From positions 62,001-126,000 of the forward strand of contig NZ_JQKI01000017.1 of the NCBI RefSeq assembly GCF_000745965.1: a stretch of 64,000 nucleotides of DNA, in the 5' to 3' direction. The position numbers and the translations under genes are program-made. The notes beneath the pieces were generated by a model, which ran no database searches, was not told the origin of the DNA, and was given only the letters and a program-made list of their open reading frames with translations. This document shows positions 28,153 to 37,401 of the stretch, one piece after another (within the stretch, counting starts at the first letter, position 1; each line of letters starts with the position of its first letter). This stretch comes from Edaphobacter aggregans DSM 19364 (lineage in GTDB: Bacteria; Acidobacteriota; Terriglobia; Terriglobales; Acidobacteriaceae).

Positions 28153-29576
28153 AGCCACACCCGCAGCAAAACAAACACCAGCAGGCCCACCGAAACCCAA
28201 GCAAACCAGTCCCCCCGCCGCTGATAAACCGTCGCGTGATGCTCCGCCGGAACATCAGCAATCAGCGTCGCAAACGGAGCCGAATTGCTCCGAGCCTCCG
28301 CAACGATCCGCCCACGCCAATCGCTCACCGTCAGAAAACCTCCCTTCGCCGAGCGAACCACGCTGAACCCATCCTCCACACCGCGCATCACTGCGATGTG
28401 TCCATGCCACGCATCGTCCACGAAGAAATCCCACGCCGGCACCAGCAACACTCCCGCGCCCGCCTCGCCATAACTCCGCGCCGGCCGCGCAAAGTCCATG
28501 TCCTTGCAGATCGCCACGCCGATCGCCCCACGCTCTCGGGGCAGCATCGTCAGCGACGTACCCGGCTCAAGGTCGGACTCAAACGGAGGCAGCATATGCT
28601 CCTTGTCGTAGCTCGCCACCTGCACGTGCGGAACATACACCCGCGCCTCGTTGTACTTGAGTGGTTTCGCCACGCGCACCACTCCCGCAACGATCGCCAC
28701 TCCCGTCTTGTCCGCCGTCGCCTGCAGCACGCCATCCATCGCACTCATCTCCGGCTCAATTACCACACCGAGCTTCTCCGGCATCACAATCGCCTGCGCG
28801 CCCTGTGCCGCCAGCTTCTCCGCCTCAGCTGCATACGCGCGAAACAACTGTTCCATCGGCGCACCCTCATCCGCCACCGTCGCAAACGCGCGCTCGTCCG
28901 ACGAGATCAGCCCCACACGAATCGTCTTCCCCTGCGGAGCCGCCAATCGCACCGCACCAAACACCAACACCGCCACAACAGCTCCAACTCCCACGCCAAC
29001 CACGCGCAGCGCCAACCTCCGCTCCGTCCCCCACAGAAATATCCCAATCGCGACCGCACTCTGAAACAACAGCAGAAAGAACGTCATCCCCCAAGGCCCC
29101 GTCGCCGAAGCCAGCTGCAGAAACGGCAAAAACCTCAGCTGCGTATAAGCAAAGCTCCCCGCCGATCCGTGCGGAGTCACGAGGTTGCGCACATACTCGC
29201 ACGTCACCCACATCGCCGGCACCGCCACCAGCGCGCTCCACACACGCCCGCGCCGCACCAGCGCGCGAAACAGCAGCACAGCCGCCGCCATCACCACCGC
29301 CCCGAGCCCATACGCCGCAATCCACACCACAGCCGGCGCGCCCAGCACACTGTGCAGGTAGTGCCACATGCTCAAACCACCGAGCAGCGTCGACGCCACC
29401 GCCGCAACCGCAGTCGCCCATTGGGAGCCACGCAACGCGAACCAAAGCACCGGCAGCATCGCGGACCACATCAGCGGCCACACCGGATTCAGCCCATTGC
29501 CGAACCAGTTCAGCGTCGCCGCTACCACCACGGCCAACGCTGCCTCTATCCATCCAGCCCTATCTGCAGATGCCAT
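28149..29576 (-). CDS. Lnt-like apolipoprotein N-acyltransferase / nitrilase-superfamily membrane protein
   Basis: About 475 residues: six or so N-terminal membrane helices (up to about residue 200), a periplasmic carbon-nitrogen hydrolase domain, and a final C-terminal helix. The nitrilase triad is visible as Glu in IVMPEKLGV, Lys in SYDKEHMLPPFE and Cys in VAICKDMDFARPA. It matches the Lnt plan (transfer of an acyl chain to lipoprotein N-termini), but residues are divergent. Linkage to a TetR regulator suggests a specialised paralogue rather than the housekeeping enzyme. It overlaps the TetR gene by 17 bp. Confidence 0.78.
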   Translation of the reverse strand: MASADRAGWIEAALAVVVAATLNWFGNGLNPVWPLMWSAMLPVLWFALRGSQWATAVAAVASTLLGGLSMWHYLHSVLGAPAVVWIAAYGLGAVVMAAAVLLFRALVRRGRVWSALVAVPAMWVTCEYVRNLVTPHGSAGSFAYTQLRFLPFLQLASATGPWGMTFFLLLFQSAVAIGIFLWGTERRLALRVVGVGVGAVVAVLVFGAVRLAAPQGKTIRVGLISSDERAFATVADEGAPMEQLFRAYAAEAEKLAAQGAQAIVMPEKLGVVIEPEMSAMDGVLQATADKTGVAIVAGVVRVAKPLKYNEARVYVPHVQVASYDKEHMLPPFESDLEPGTSLTMLPRERGAIGVAICKDMDFARPARSYGEAGAGVLLVPAWDFFVDDAWHGHIAVMRGVEDGFSVVRSAKGGFLTVSDWRGRIVAEARSNSAPFATLIADVPAEHHATVYQRRGDWFAWVSVGLLVFVLLRVWL

Positions 29577-30141
29577 GCATGTACCTCTCAAACGATCTGC
29601 GACAGAACTTCCGAAATTCCTTCTCCGACATCGACATGCGCCCGCCCAGGTACAGCATGATCAGACCCTGCAGCAGCGCTCCCATCTCAAAGACGATCTC
29701 CCAAACATCGTCCTCGCGCAGCACACCCTCCTCCATCCCCTCGCGCAGAATCGCCGCACTCGGATTCGCCGTCGGCGACCTGCCCGCTCTGAAGTCCTCC
29801 GGAAACCGTCGCGCTCCTTCCCGCGGTTTCAGAAACATCAGCTCAAACATCCGCGGCCGCTCCAGCGCATGATCCAGAAAAACATCCATCACACGCTCCA
29901 GACGCCGCTTCACATCCCCCGATGGCCGCAAACCCTCCAACCGCAACGTTAGCTCCGCAAATCCCTCATCTGCCAGTCCATTCAAAAGCCCCGCGCGATT
30001 CGGATAGTGTCGATACACCGCCATCGCCGTAATCCCCACGGCCTCTGCAACGCGCCGCATCGTTATCGCATCCGCGCCCTCGCGGTCCAGCAGCCTGCGC
30101 GCCGCCGAGGCGATCTTCTCCGAGGTGGATCTCTCCGTCAT
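29560..30141 (-). CDS. TetR-family transcriptional regulator
   Basis: About 193 residues. The N-terminal helix-turn-helix is clear: IASAARRLLDREGADAITMR, then RVAEAVGITAMAVYRHYPNR. The C-terminal ligand domain is helical and resembles TetR_C WHG-type domains. It is first in a two-gene unit with the Lnt-like gene and presumably represses it. ATG 30141 was chosen over an upstream codon because a palindromic operator overlaps that ATG. Confidence 0.9.
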   Translation of the reverse strand: MTERSTSEKIASAARRLLDREGADAITMRRVAEAVGITAMAVYRHYPNRAGLLNGLADEGFAELTLRLEGLRPSGDVKRRLERVMDVFLDHALERPRMFELMFLKPREGARRFPEDFRAGRSPTANPSAAILREGMEEGVLREDDVWEIVFEMGALLQGLIMLYLGGRMSMSEKEFRKFCRRSFERYMHGICR

Positions 30142-30158
30142 GTATACACTGTATACAT
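30140..30158. promoter_or_regulatory. palindromic operator on the tetR start codon
   Basis: TGTATACACTGTATACA (30141-30157) consists of two self-complementary TGTATACA octamers around a single C, and the symmetry extends one base further on each side. It covers the first base of the TetR start codon, so bound protein would block its own transcription or initiation. Size and symmetry fit a TetR dimer site. Confidence 0.7.
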
Positions 30159-30208
30159 CATCAGGACACAAAAGGTTCCCGCACAAACAAAATTATTTTC
30201 TCGCTCGC

Positions 30209-30766
30209 CTAGGACTCCTCGTCCACGTCCGTCAAAGGCTCTTCCACCTCATCCACCTCAACGTCCCACTCCCGCAGGACCTTGAAGATCGCCGCCGCCG
30301 AAAACCCCGCGCGCATCAGCCGTCCCATCACCCGCGCCGCCTGCTTCTTCGCATCCTCACCCTCAGGCTTCTTCATCCGCTTGCGCGCGAGGTACTCCCG
30401 CGCCAGCGCCACCTCATCCACATCTTCGTACACCTCCGCAATCGTCGATGCAACCAGCTCCTTGTGCACACCCTTCTGCACCAGGTCCTGGTGCACGCGC
30501 CTGCGGCCAAACTTCTCGTTCTCCTTGCGCAGCCGCGTATAGTCCGCCGCAAACCGCGTATCGCTCAGATAGTTCAGCTCCTTCAGCCGAGCCACCACGC
30601 GATCCATCGCCTTCTCCCCCGCCTCGCCCTCTTCCGCACGCGTCCGCATCAGCCGCTTCAGGTCGCGCACCGAGCGCATCTTCCGAGCCAGCACGCCGAC
30701 CGCATATTCAAACAGCGCCGCCTCACCCAGCGGCTCTCTCTTCTTCTTCGCCCGTCCAAACGCCAT
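30209..30766 (-). CDS. recX: regulatory protein RecX
   Basis: About 185 residues from the ATG at 30766. Three-helix repeats typical of RecX include LGEAALFEYAVGVLARKMRS, VVARLKELNYLSDTRFAADY (the L-x-x-x-x-Y-L-x-D-x-x-F/Y-A motif) and FGRRRVHQDLVQKGVHKELV. RecX binds RecA filaments and limits recombination activity; recA is not in this window. Its ATG overlaps the stop of the S9 peptidase gene by one base (TAATG), so translation is coupled. The C-terminus is unusually acidic (EVDEVEEPLTDVDEES). Confidence 0.88.
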   Translation of the reverse strand: MAFGRAKKKREPLGEAALFEYAVGVLARKMRSVRDLKRLMRTRAEEGEAGEKAMDRVVARLKELNYLSDTRFAADYTRLRKENEKFGRRRVHQDLVQKGVHKELVASTIAEVYEDVDEVALAREYLARKRMKKPEGEDAKKQAARVMGRLMRAGFSAAAIFKVLREWDVEVDEVEEPLTDVDEES

Positions 30767-33177
30767 TACTGCACTGTACCCGAGTAGGTGTTCGAGCGCG
30801 TCCACCGGTCGCACCACTCCCCCACCTCCTCATACCATCGCTGCGAGTTCTGCGGCTTCAGCACCCAGTGCCCCTCGTCCGGAAAGTACAGCATCCGCGA
30901 AGGCACATTCAGCCGCTGCAGCGCCGTGAACAACTGAAACCCCTCGCTCACATCCAGCCTGTAATCACGCTGGCCATGAATCACCAGCGTCGGCGTCTTC
31001 GCATTCCTGATCGAGAGCATCGGCGACCACTTCCGGAAAGGGTCCGTCGCCACCGGCCGGTCGAAGTACCGCCACGGCTGCCCCGGCTCTTTGTCTCCCG
31101 GCGCGCGGAACTCCCACTCGTTGAACCACAGCTCCTCCGTCGTCCCATACGCGCTCTGCGGATTGAACATCCCATCATGCGTCACAATGCACGCAAACCG
31201 ATTCGTATGCGTCAGGATCCAGTTCGCCATGTACCCGCCATAGCTCGCGCCCAGTGCACACTCGCGCGTCTTATCGATAAAGCCGTAGTGCTGCTCCGCG
31301 TAGTCCAGGCCCTTCATCAGATCGATGTACGCCTTGCCTCCCCAGTCGCCGTTCACGCCGTCGATAAACGCCTGCCCATACCCCGTCGACCCGCGCGGAT
31401 TCACCATCACCACCACATACCCGCTCGCCGCCATCAGCTCCGGATTCCAGCGATAGCTCCACGCATTCCCCCACGCCCCTTCCGGCCCGCCGTGAATCAG
31501 AAACTTCACCGGATACTTCTTCGTCGCATCGAACCCCGGCGGCCGCAGCAGGAATCCCTGCACCGTCGTGTTCTCTGCCCCCGGAAACATGAAACTCTCC
31601 ATCCGCGGCAGATCCAGCTGCGTCAGCAGCGCGTCATTCATGTGCGTCAGCCGCGCCACCGGCGCGCCGCCATGCCCCTCCGTGTCCAGCGGTATCGCCG
31701 AGATCGCCGCCGGACTCCGCACCGTCATCATCGACGTCACAATCGTCCGCCCGTCCCGCGAGATCTGCAGATCACCATACTCCGCCCTGTTGGCAATCGC
31801 CGTAGCCTCCGGCAGATCCACGCCCACCGACAGCACATTGGCATCACCCAGCTCACCACTGACAAAATAAATCGTCTTCGAGTCCGGCGCCCACCGGAAC
31901 TCCTCCACCCAGAGATCGAACCGAGGCAGAAGCTCCCGCAGTGGCCCCTCCTCAGCAGCCCTGCTCGCCGCCGCACGACTGTTTTTCTGCCCCGCCGACT
32001 TGCCGACTTGTTGCCCCGCTGACTCGCTGACTTGCTGACTCGCTGACTTGCTTCTGTCAAACACCATCAGCCGGAACTGGTCGCTCTCATATCCCGCCCG
32101 CGCCTGCGAACGAAACGCCAGCCATCGCCCATCCGGCGAGTAAGCCGGCGCATTATCGCTCCCCGAACTCGTCGAGATCCGCACCGGCCGCGCTCTCTGT
32201 TCATCCAACCGCAGAGTAATCACATCGTTGTTCGTGCTCGCAGCCCGAACCGCATCGAGGTTCGTCACATACGCAATCTCCTTCGAGTCCGGAGCCCACG
32301 CATATCCCACCGGGCCCCCCAGCGAAAACACCGGGGCCTCCGCATCGCCGATATCTTTCCGCGGAGTCAGGTCGCGAACCAGGTTGCCGTCCGTCGCGCT
32401 CACCACCAGCACATGACTTCGCTTCGCCCCCACATAGCTGTTCCAGTGCCGGTACAGCAGATGGTCGAACACCATCGCCTTCACCTGGCTCTTCGCCGCG
32501 GCGTCGTCTCTTCGCCTGTTGCAGTTGTCTTCCTCATGCCACGACTCCTCATCGCTGCACTCCGGATACACCCGCGACACAAAAAGAATCCGCTTCGAGT
32601 CCGGAGACCACACCGCGCCATCCGCCTCCGTGCTCACATGCGTCAGCTGCTTCGGCGTCCCCATCTTTCCCTCGACCTCATTCCAGTCCGCCAGGTAGAT
32701 CTGCGACGACATCCCTCCATCCGCCGACACAAACATCAGACGCTTCCCATCCGGCGAGAACCTCCCATTCGCCTCGCCCTCCTTCCAGAACGTCAGCTGC
32801 CGCTCCCGTCCCCCGGCCAGCGGAACGACCCACAAGTGCGAGATCTTCGTATTCGCGGCGAGGTCCACATCCATCGCCGAGAACATCACCCATGTCCCTG
32901 ACGTCGAGATCTGCGGATCGCTCAGCCGCTTCATCCTCTGCAGATCCGCAAACATCATCGGCCGCCTGCCTGCACTCTCGTCCGCATCCTGAGCGGCATT
33001 CTGGCTCACCCCCGCCCGTCTCCCAGTCTCCTGGCTCACCGCCGCGCGCGTAGCAGCCGCACCCGCAAACGCAACCCCACTCGTCGCACTCCCACCGGAA
33101 CCCACTCCCTGTCCCAGCCCCACACCCCCGGCCACCAGCCCCACAAGCAGACCCGCAAGTATCCTCATCGGCCTCAC
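30766..33177 (-). CDS. S9-family prolyl oligopeptidase-like peptidase
   Basis: 803 residues: signal peptide (MRILAGLLVGLVAGGVGLGQ, from either ATG at 33177 or 33168), a WD40-like beta-propeller with repeated SPDGK/PDSK strands (residues about 60-500), then an alpha/beta-hydrolase domain. The triad is S645 in ALGASYGGYMANW, D738 in VIHGQRDYRLD and H770 in PDEGHWVLKP. It probably cleaves short peptides in the periplasm. Residues about 375-395 (SASQQVSESAGQQVGKSAGQ) are encoded by an 8-bp tandem repeat and interrupt the propeller. Confidence 0.9.
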   Translation of the reverse strand: MRPMRILAGLLVGLVAGGVGLGQGVGSGGSATSGVAFAGAAATRAAVSQETGRRAGVSQNAAQDADESAGRRPMMFADLQRMKRLSDPQISTSGTWVMFSAMDVDLAANTKISHLWVVPLAGGRERQLTFWKEGEANGRFSPDGKRLMFVSADGGMSSQIYLADWNEVEGKMGTPKQLTHVSTEADGAVWSPDSKRILFVSRVYPECSDEESWHEEDNCNRRRDDAAAKSQVKAMVFDHLLYRHWNSYVGAKRSHVLVVSATDGNLVRDLTPRKDIGDAEAPVFSLGGPVGYAWAPDSKEIAYVTNLDAVRAASTNNDVITLRLDEQRARPVRISTSSGSDNAPAYSPDGRWLAFRSQARAGYESDQFRLMVFDRSKSASQQVSESAGQQVGKSAGQKNSRAAASRAAEEGPLRELLPRFDLWVEEFRWAPDSKTIYFVSGELGDANVLSVGVDLPEATAIANRAEYGDLQISRDGRTIVTSMMTVRSPAAISAIPLDTEGHGGAPVARLTHMNDALLTQLDLPRMESFMFPGAENTTVQGFLLRPPGFDATKKYPVKFLIHGGPEGAWGNAWSYRWNPELMAASGYVVVMVNPRGSTGYGQAFIDGVNGDWGGKAYIDLMKGLDYAEQHYGFIDKTRECALGASYGGYMANWILTHTNRFACIVTHDGMFNPQSAYGTTEELWFNEWEFRAPGDKEPGQPWRYFDRPVATDPFRKWSPMLSIRNAKTPTLVIHGQRDYRLDVSEGFQLFTALQRLNVPSRMLYFPDEGHWVLKPQNSQRWYEEVGEWCDRWTRSNTYSGTVQ
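31994..32052 (+). repeat. 8-bp tandem repeat array inside the S9 peptidase gene
   Basis: On the plus strand, two GCCGACTT units (31994-32009) are followed by a degenerate stretch and then four abutting units alternating GACTCGCT and GACTTGCT (32021-32052). Because 8 is not a multiple of 3, gain or loss of one unit would shift the peptidase reading frame. Confidence 0.75.
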
Positions 33178-33274
33178 TCCCGCGCCAGTCTACTCCTCCA
33201 AAACCCGGAGCCAACGCAAGGCCGAACCAAACCAGTTCCCTCGTCTTCTACTCCCTACTCCCTACTCCCTGCCT

Positions 33275-34659
33275 TCAAGCCACCCTCGTCTCCTCGCGCA
33301 CCACCTTGTCGATCGGAAGCTCCACCACCACCGCCGCTCCTTGCGGATGCAGGTTGAACGCGCTGATCTCCCCTCCATGCTCGCGCACAATCCCGTAGCA
33401 GATGCTCAACCCCAGCCCGTCGCCGTCGCCTGGCGCCTGCGTCGTGTAGAACAGATCGAACACCCGCCCCGGCTCGCGAAACCGCGGCCCCGTGTCGCTC
33501 ACAATCATCTGGACCGCTCGCGCATCGTGCCCCACTGTTATCCGGATCGCATCGTCTCGCAGCCCATCTCCTCCTGGCTGCTCGGCCGCTCCAATCGCCT
33601 GCGCCGCGTTGTTCAGCAGATGTTCCAGCATCTGCCGCAGCCGGTCGCGGCTTCCCCGCACGGCAGGAGCGTCCTCGGCCACCTGCATCGTCAGCCGCAC
33701 TCCGCGCGCCGCCAGCTTCGCCTCGCACGCCTCCGCCAGCTCCCGTATCAGAGAGCCCACATCCACCGCCTCCTCGCGCTGTACCGGAGGCCGCCAGAAG
33801 TCCAGCAGCCGCTGCACCGTCTCCCGCATCCGCTTCGCCCATCCACGATCGTGCCCGCGTCCCTTCGAACCCTCGGCTCCACTGCCGTCTCGCGAATCAG
33901 CTCCGCAAATCCCATCACCGCCGTCAGAGGATTGTTCAGCGCATGAGCCACGCCTCCCGCCAGCATCCCCAGCCCTGCCAGCTTCTCCGCCCGCAGCAAC
34001 CGCTCCGCCAGCTCCGCATTCTCCATCGCCCGGCCCAGCTTCGTTCCCAGAGCCTCCAGCGCAGCAACCGCCTCCTCCGCCACGCGCCTGCGGACCTGCA
34101 TCACGCTGTCGGCGCGAACCACCAGCGCCCCCATCATGCGGCCGCTCGTCGTCCCCAGCGGAACCACGACCGCCTTCCCGAGCTCCCCCAGCGGAACCAC
34201 CAGGCTCCGCGCTCCCAGACGCACACCACCGCTCATCCCCGCGCCGCCCGTGCGCTCACGCTCCACCGCGCGCGACGCCCACGTCTCCACGGCGGCCACC
34301 GTCGCCGCGTCCATGCCCTCGCTCGCCGCCACGTACAGATTTCCTTCGGCGTCGCGAGCCAGCATCGCCACGCGCCCGAACGAGGTTCGCGCCGCCACCA
34401 CGCCGCAGACTCTCCGCCCCAGCAGAGCCACGTCGCCGTCGCGGCCCAGGCGCGTATACGCCTCCATCTCCTCGCGCCCTCGCCGTTCGCGATCACGCTC
34501 CGCGCCTGCGGCCAGCAGCCTCCGCCACATCATCCACATCGCGGCCGCCAGCGCCAAAATCGCCATCAGCTCCAAAATCAGCGCACTATACGCCGCATGC
34601 AGCCCGGTCGAACCGTGCGCCGCCTGCGGCACCGCCCTCTGCCATTCCGCCAGCATCAA
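33275..34659 (-). pseudogene. sensor histidine kinase split by a single-base frameshift
   Basis: The N-terminal frame (34659 down to 33748) gives one membrane helix (LILELMAILALAAAMWMMW), a GAF-like region and a HisKA box GGVAHALNNPLTAVMGF (H239), then runs out of family after RRDAGTIVDG. The second frame continues from about 33850 to 33275 with WAKRMRETVQRLLDFWRPP and an intact ATPase domain (LLNNAAQAIGA N-box, SDTGPRF, GDGLGLSICYGIVREHGGEI). Restoring one base near 33843 (GTGGATGGG to GTGGA-TGGG) joins them. It is either a pseudogene or a base-call error. No response regulator lies beside it. Confidence 0.8.
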
Positions 34660-34741
34660 CCAAACCTCCCGCCGCCGCGTCTATCCTGTATCAGAGGAAA
34701 GGCGTAGCCTTGCCTCACAGTGCCTGGAGCACCGAACTCAG

Positions 34742-35686
34742 ATGAATCGCTCAGCCATCGCAGCCGGACTTCTCGCAGCATCTCTTGTCCCGCTATCGGC
34801 CTCACCCGCCGTAGCCTTCGCCGCTGTCCTGAATCCAGACGGCGCCGCCCAGTCGCAGAACATCGCCGGCTTCGGCCCCCTCGACCCCGCGCCCCCCTCC
34901 GGCATCACCGTCGCCGAGGTCATCAAAAAATTCGGTGAGCGCGAGTCCGAGTTCAGCCGCGCCCGCGAGAACTACATCTTCCGCCAGACCGTCCGCGTCC
35001 AGACCCTCTCCGAAGACAACGGCCGCCCCGACGGCGAGTACCTCCAGGTCACCGACATCACCTTCGACAAGCAGGGCAAGCGCAGCGAGCGCGTCGTCTT
35101 CGCCCCCCAGAACACCCTCGAGCGCGTCCAGATGACCACCGCCGACTTCGAGGAGATTGAGCACCGCCTCCCCTTCGTCCTCACCGCCGAGGAGATGCCC
35201 CAGTACGACATCCAGTACCTCGGCCGCCAGAAGGTCGACGATCTCGAAACCTACGTCTTCTCCGCCGGACCCAAGACCCTCGTCAAGGGAAAGCGCTACT
35301 TCCAGGGCAAGGTCTGGGTCGATCAGCAGGACTTCCAGATCGTCCTAATCAACGGCCAGACCGTCCCCCAGGACACCCGCAAAGGACACGAAGACCTGCA
35401 GCCCCCCTTCACCACCTACTACGAGCAGATCGACGGCAAATACTGGTTCCCCACCTACACCAAGGCTGAAGGCGTCCTCCACTTTCCCGGCGGAAACGGC
35501 GGGATGGCGCAGGACGTCCACATGAAGAACATCGTCAAGTACACGGACTACAAGCAGTTCCGCGCCACCAGCCGCATCATCTACGACGGCCAGGACATCA
35601 CCAACAATCGAGCCCCCGACAGCGACCAGAACAAACAGCCGCAGCAGCCCCAGCAGCAGACCGCTCCCGCCGCTCCACCTAAATAG
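34742..35686 (+). CDS. LolA-like secreted protein
   Basis: About 314 residues with a signal peptide (AIAAGLLAASLVPLSASPAVAFA). The body is strand-rich, for example NYIFRQTVRVQTL, IQYLGRQKVDDLETYVFSAG and KRYFQGKVWVDQQDFQIVLI. This is the open-barrel pattern seen in LolA/LolB/RseB-like 'outer-membrane lipoprotein-sorting' proteins, which bind lipids or lipoproteins. The C-terminus is a glutamine/proline tail. The ATG at 34742 puts the signal peptide first; the frame stays open upstream antisense to the kinase. No Lol transporter is nearby, so its partner is unknown. Confidence 0.65.
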   Translation: MNRSAIAAGLLAASLVPLSASPAVAFAAVLNPDGAAQSQNIAGFGPLDPAPPSGITVAEVIKKFGERESEFSRARENYIFRQTVRVQTLSEDNGRPDGEYLQVTDITFDKQGKRSERVVFAPQNTLERVQMTTADFEEIEHRLPFVLTAEEMPQYDIQYLGRQKVDDLETYVFSAGPKTLVKGKRYFQGKVWVDQQDFQIVLINGQTVPQDTRKGHEDLQPPFTTYYEQIDGKYWFPTYTKAEGVLHFPGGNGGMAQDVHMKNIVKYTDYKQFRATSRIIYDGQDITNNRAPDSDQNKQPQQPQQQTAPAAPPK

Positions 35687-35712
35687 CGCTCTTCACAAAC
35701 GTCATCTCGACC

Positions 35713-35738
35713 GGTGGCGCGACTTTAGTCGCGCCACC
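35713..35738. repeat. perfect 12-bp inverted repeat
   Basis: GGTGGCGCGACT and its exact complement AGTCGCGCCACC flank a TT. It sits 27 bp after the stop of the LolA-like gene with no following T-run on the plus strand. It could be a hairpin protecting the mRNA 3' end, or a REP-like element, rather than a classical terminator. The preceding GTCATCTCGACC resembles the head of the dispersed repeat family. Confidence 0.65.
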
Positions 35739-35805
35739 GTGGAGAGCCCCCTGTATTTCGCTTTTCGTCTAACCCCGGCAAGACAGCGCGCGACAGCCCG
35801 ACGCC

Positions 35806-36072
35806 CTACACCGTCTCGCAATGAGCATCCGGATCAGCATGCTGATCCATCATCCACCGGTCCATCAGCGTCCCCGCGCATCGCGCGCCGCACAGATGCT
35901 TCACCCCATCCGAGTGCGCATGGTACGTCTGCCATCGCGTCAGCTTGATCAGCGGCTGATCCTCCTCCGGCGCCCTTCCGGGAAAGCAGTCCACCCACGC
36001 GAGCCACCAGCTCTCATCCACGCCCTTCTTCTTGCCGCAAACATCACACGTATAGCTCTCGCTGTAAGACAT
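35806..36072 (-). CDS. small cysteine-rich, probable zinc-binding protein
   Basis: 88 residues. YTCDVCGKKKG near the N-terminus and HLCGARCAGTLMDRWM near residue 65 provide two cysteine pairs (C-x-x-C and C-x-x-x-C) and suggest one zinc-ribbon-like site. The tail ends DQHADPDAHCETV. No family is recognised. The start MSYSESYTCDVCG is well placed. It is cytoplasmic and lacks a signal peptide. Confidence 0.6.
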   Translation of the reverse strand: MSYSESYTCDVCGKKKGVDESWWLAWVDCFPGRAPEEDQPLIKLTRWQTYHAHSDGVKHLCGARCAGTLMDRWMMDQHADPDAHCETV

Positions 36073-36129
36073 TGCCCTCTCCGACTGTCTACGAAAATTA
36101 TCGCACTCTCATTGAATAAATTGCCTGTT

Positions 36130-37188
36130 TCAACGCAGCGCCACCGGGTCCACGCGGCCGGAATCCGCCAGCATCTGCCAGTCCGACTCGTCCACCGCCT
36201 CAAAGTCCTCGCCCTTCAGCGTCTTGAGCCTCGCCAGGTCCACGTCGCTCCACCGCTTGTCCGGCTCGCCGATAATGAACCACGGGCCGCCGTTGTCCGA
36301 CAGGATCATTCCGTACTTCTTCAGCCCCTTCAGAATCACCTGGTTCTCCTTCGAGAACTTCGAGATGTCGTAGTCCGCCTTCAGCCGGAACCGCTCCCCC
36401 ATCGGAGGATATGTCGGGTCTTCTCTCGGAGAAGCCCTATGCCGCGCCGGCCAGACATAAGCCTTCTGCGTCTTCGGAGTCGTAAACCGGATCGCGTGCC
36501 TCACCTCGCCCGCCACAATCTCGTCGTAGCGCAGCAGCCCCGGCAGCACCGCCAGTCCCGCCGCATCCGTCGACGTCTTATCCGGCTGACGCAGCGCGTT
36601 GCTCGTCAGGTCCATCTTGATCCCCGCGCCCCCCGACCAGCTTCCGTCCTTCTGCTTCACCACGCCACCCAGCTCCGTCAACAGGCAGCGCGCCTCATCG
36701 ATCATGATGATGTGCCGGTCCGAGTCCAGCGGCGAGTTCCATCCGCCCTCCACCAGCGCCCCCTCCGGAGTCGGATAGTGCCCCGGATCGCTCTCATCCC
36801 CATACGTAAACGAGATCGGCAGCCGTGCTCGGTTCGACTTGATGATCGTGATCGGAATGCCGTTGTTCGGATCCGAACCGAAGTTCGGATGCAGCACAAG
36901 CGCAGGCCCCATCCGCTGTATGTAGTCCTCCGAGCGCTTGTCCTTCTTCAGCGTGTCGATCGGCGTATTCCACACATTGTCGGCAGGAAACACCGGGCAG
37001 CCCGCGATCCGCGGCCCCGTCACCGGAGTCGGCCCCGCACCGCCCGCGATCCCCGGTCCCGTCGCGGCCAGCTTCGACGCCGCCATCACCGCGTCGGCCT
37101 CCGTCGGAGCCTGGTAGTGCCACACCAGAACGATCACCGCCACGCTAAAGACAATGGACCCAACCAGCTGTCTCTTCTTCGCCTCCAT
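36130..37188 (-). CDS. hypothetical membrane-anchored protein
   Basis: About 352 residues. The N-terminal helix (LVGSIVFSVAVIVLVWHYQA) is probably an anchor or uncleaved signal. The exported body has CPVFPADNVWNTPIDTL, RHIIMIDEARCLLTELGGVV and a conserved-looking C-terminal NQVILKGLKKYGMILSDNGG. Such 'P-x-N-x-W-N-x-x-I' proteins are common in Acidobacteria and Actinobacteria but have no assigned activity that I know. GGAGG immediately upstream fixes the ATG at 37188. Confidence 0.6.
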   Translation of the reverse strand: MEAKKRQLVGSIVFSVAVIVLVWHYQAPTEADAVMAASKLAATGPGIAGGAGPTPVTGPRIAGCPVFPADNVWNTPIDTLKKDKRSEDYIQRMGPALVLHPNFGSDPNNGIPITIIKSNRARLPISFTYGDESDPGHYPTPEGALVEGGWNSPLDSDRHIIMIDEARCLLTELGGVVKQKDGSWSGGAGIKMDLTSNALRQPDKTSTDAAGLAVLPGLLRYDEIVAGEVRHAIRFTTPKTQKAYVWPARHRASPREDPTYPPMGERFRLKADYDISKFSKENQVILKGLKKYGMILSDNGGPWFIIGEPDKRWSDVDLARLKTLKGEDFEAVDESDWQMLADSGRVDPVALR

Positions 37189-37401
37189 GCACTCCTCCGC
37201 CGTAACTCGTGTGTCGCGTGATGCTTTGTCTCGACCATCATAACCTTCCCCCTTCTCTGGGCCCACCGGGCAAACCGGCGTTTGTTCCCTGCATCCAACT
37301 CCAGATCGGGAACAACGGCGTCCCCGGAACGCACGTGATACAACCTCCCTATCCACAAACGTTCACTACTTCGATCCTCCCCTCGAGGTCACGCTCTTTC
37401 T

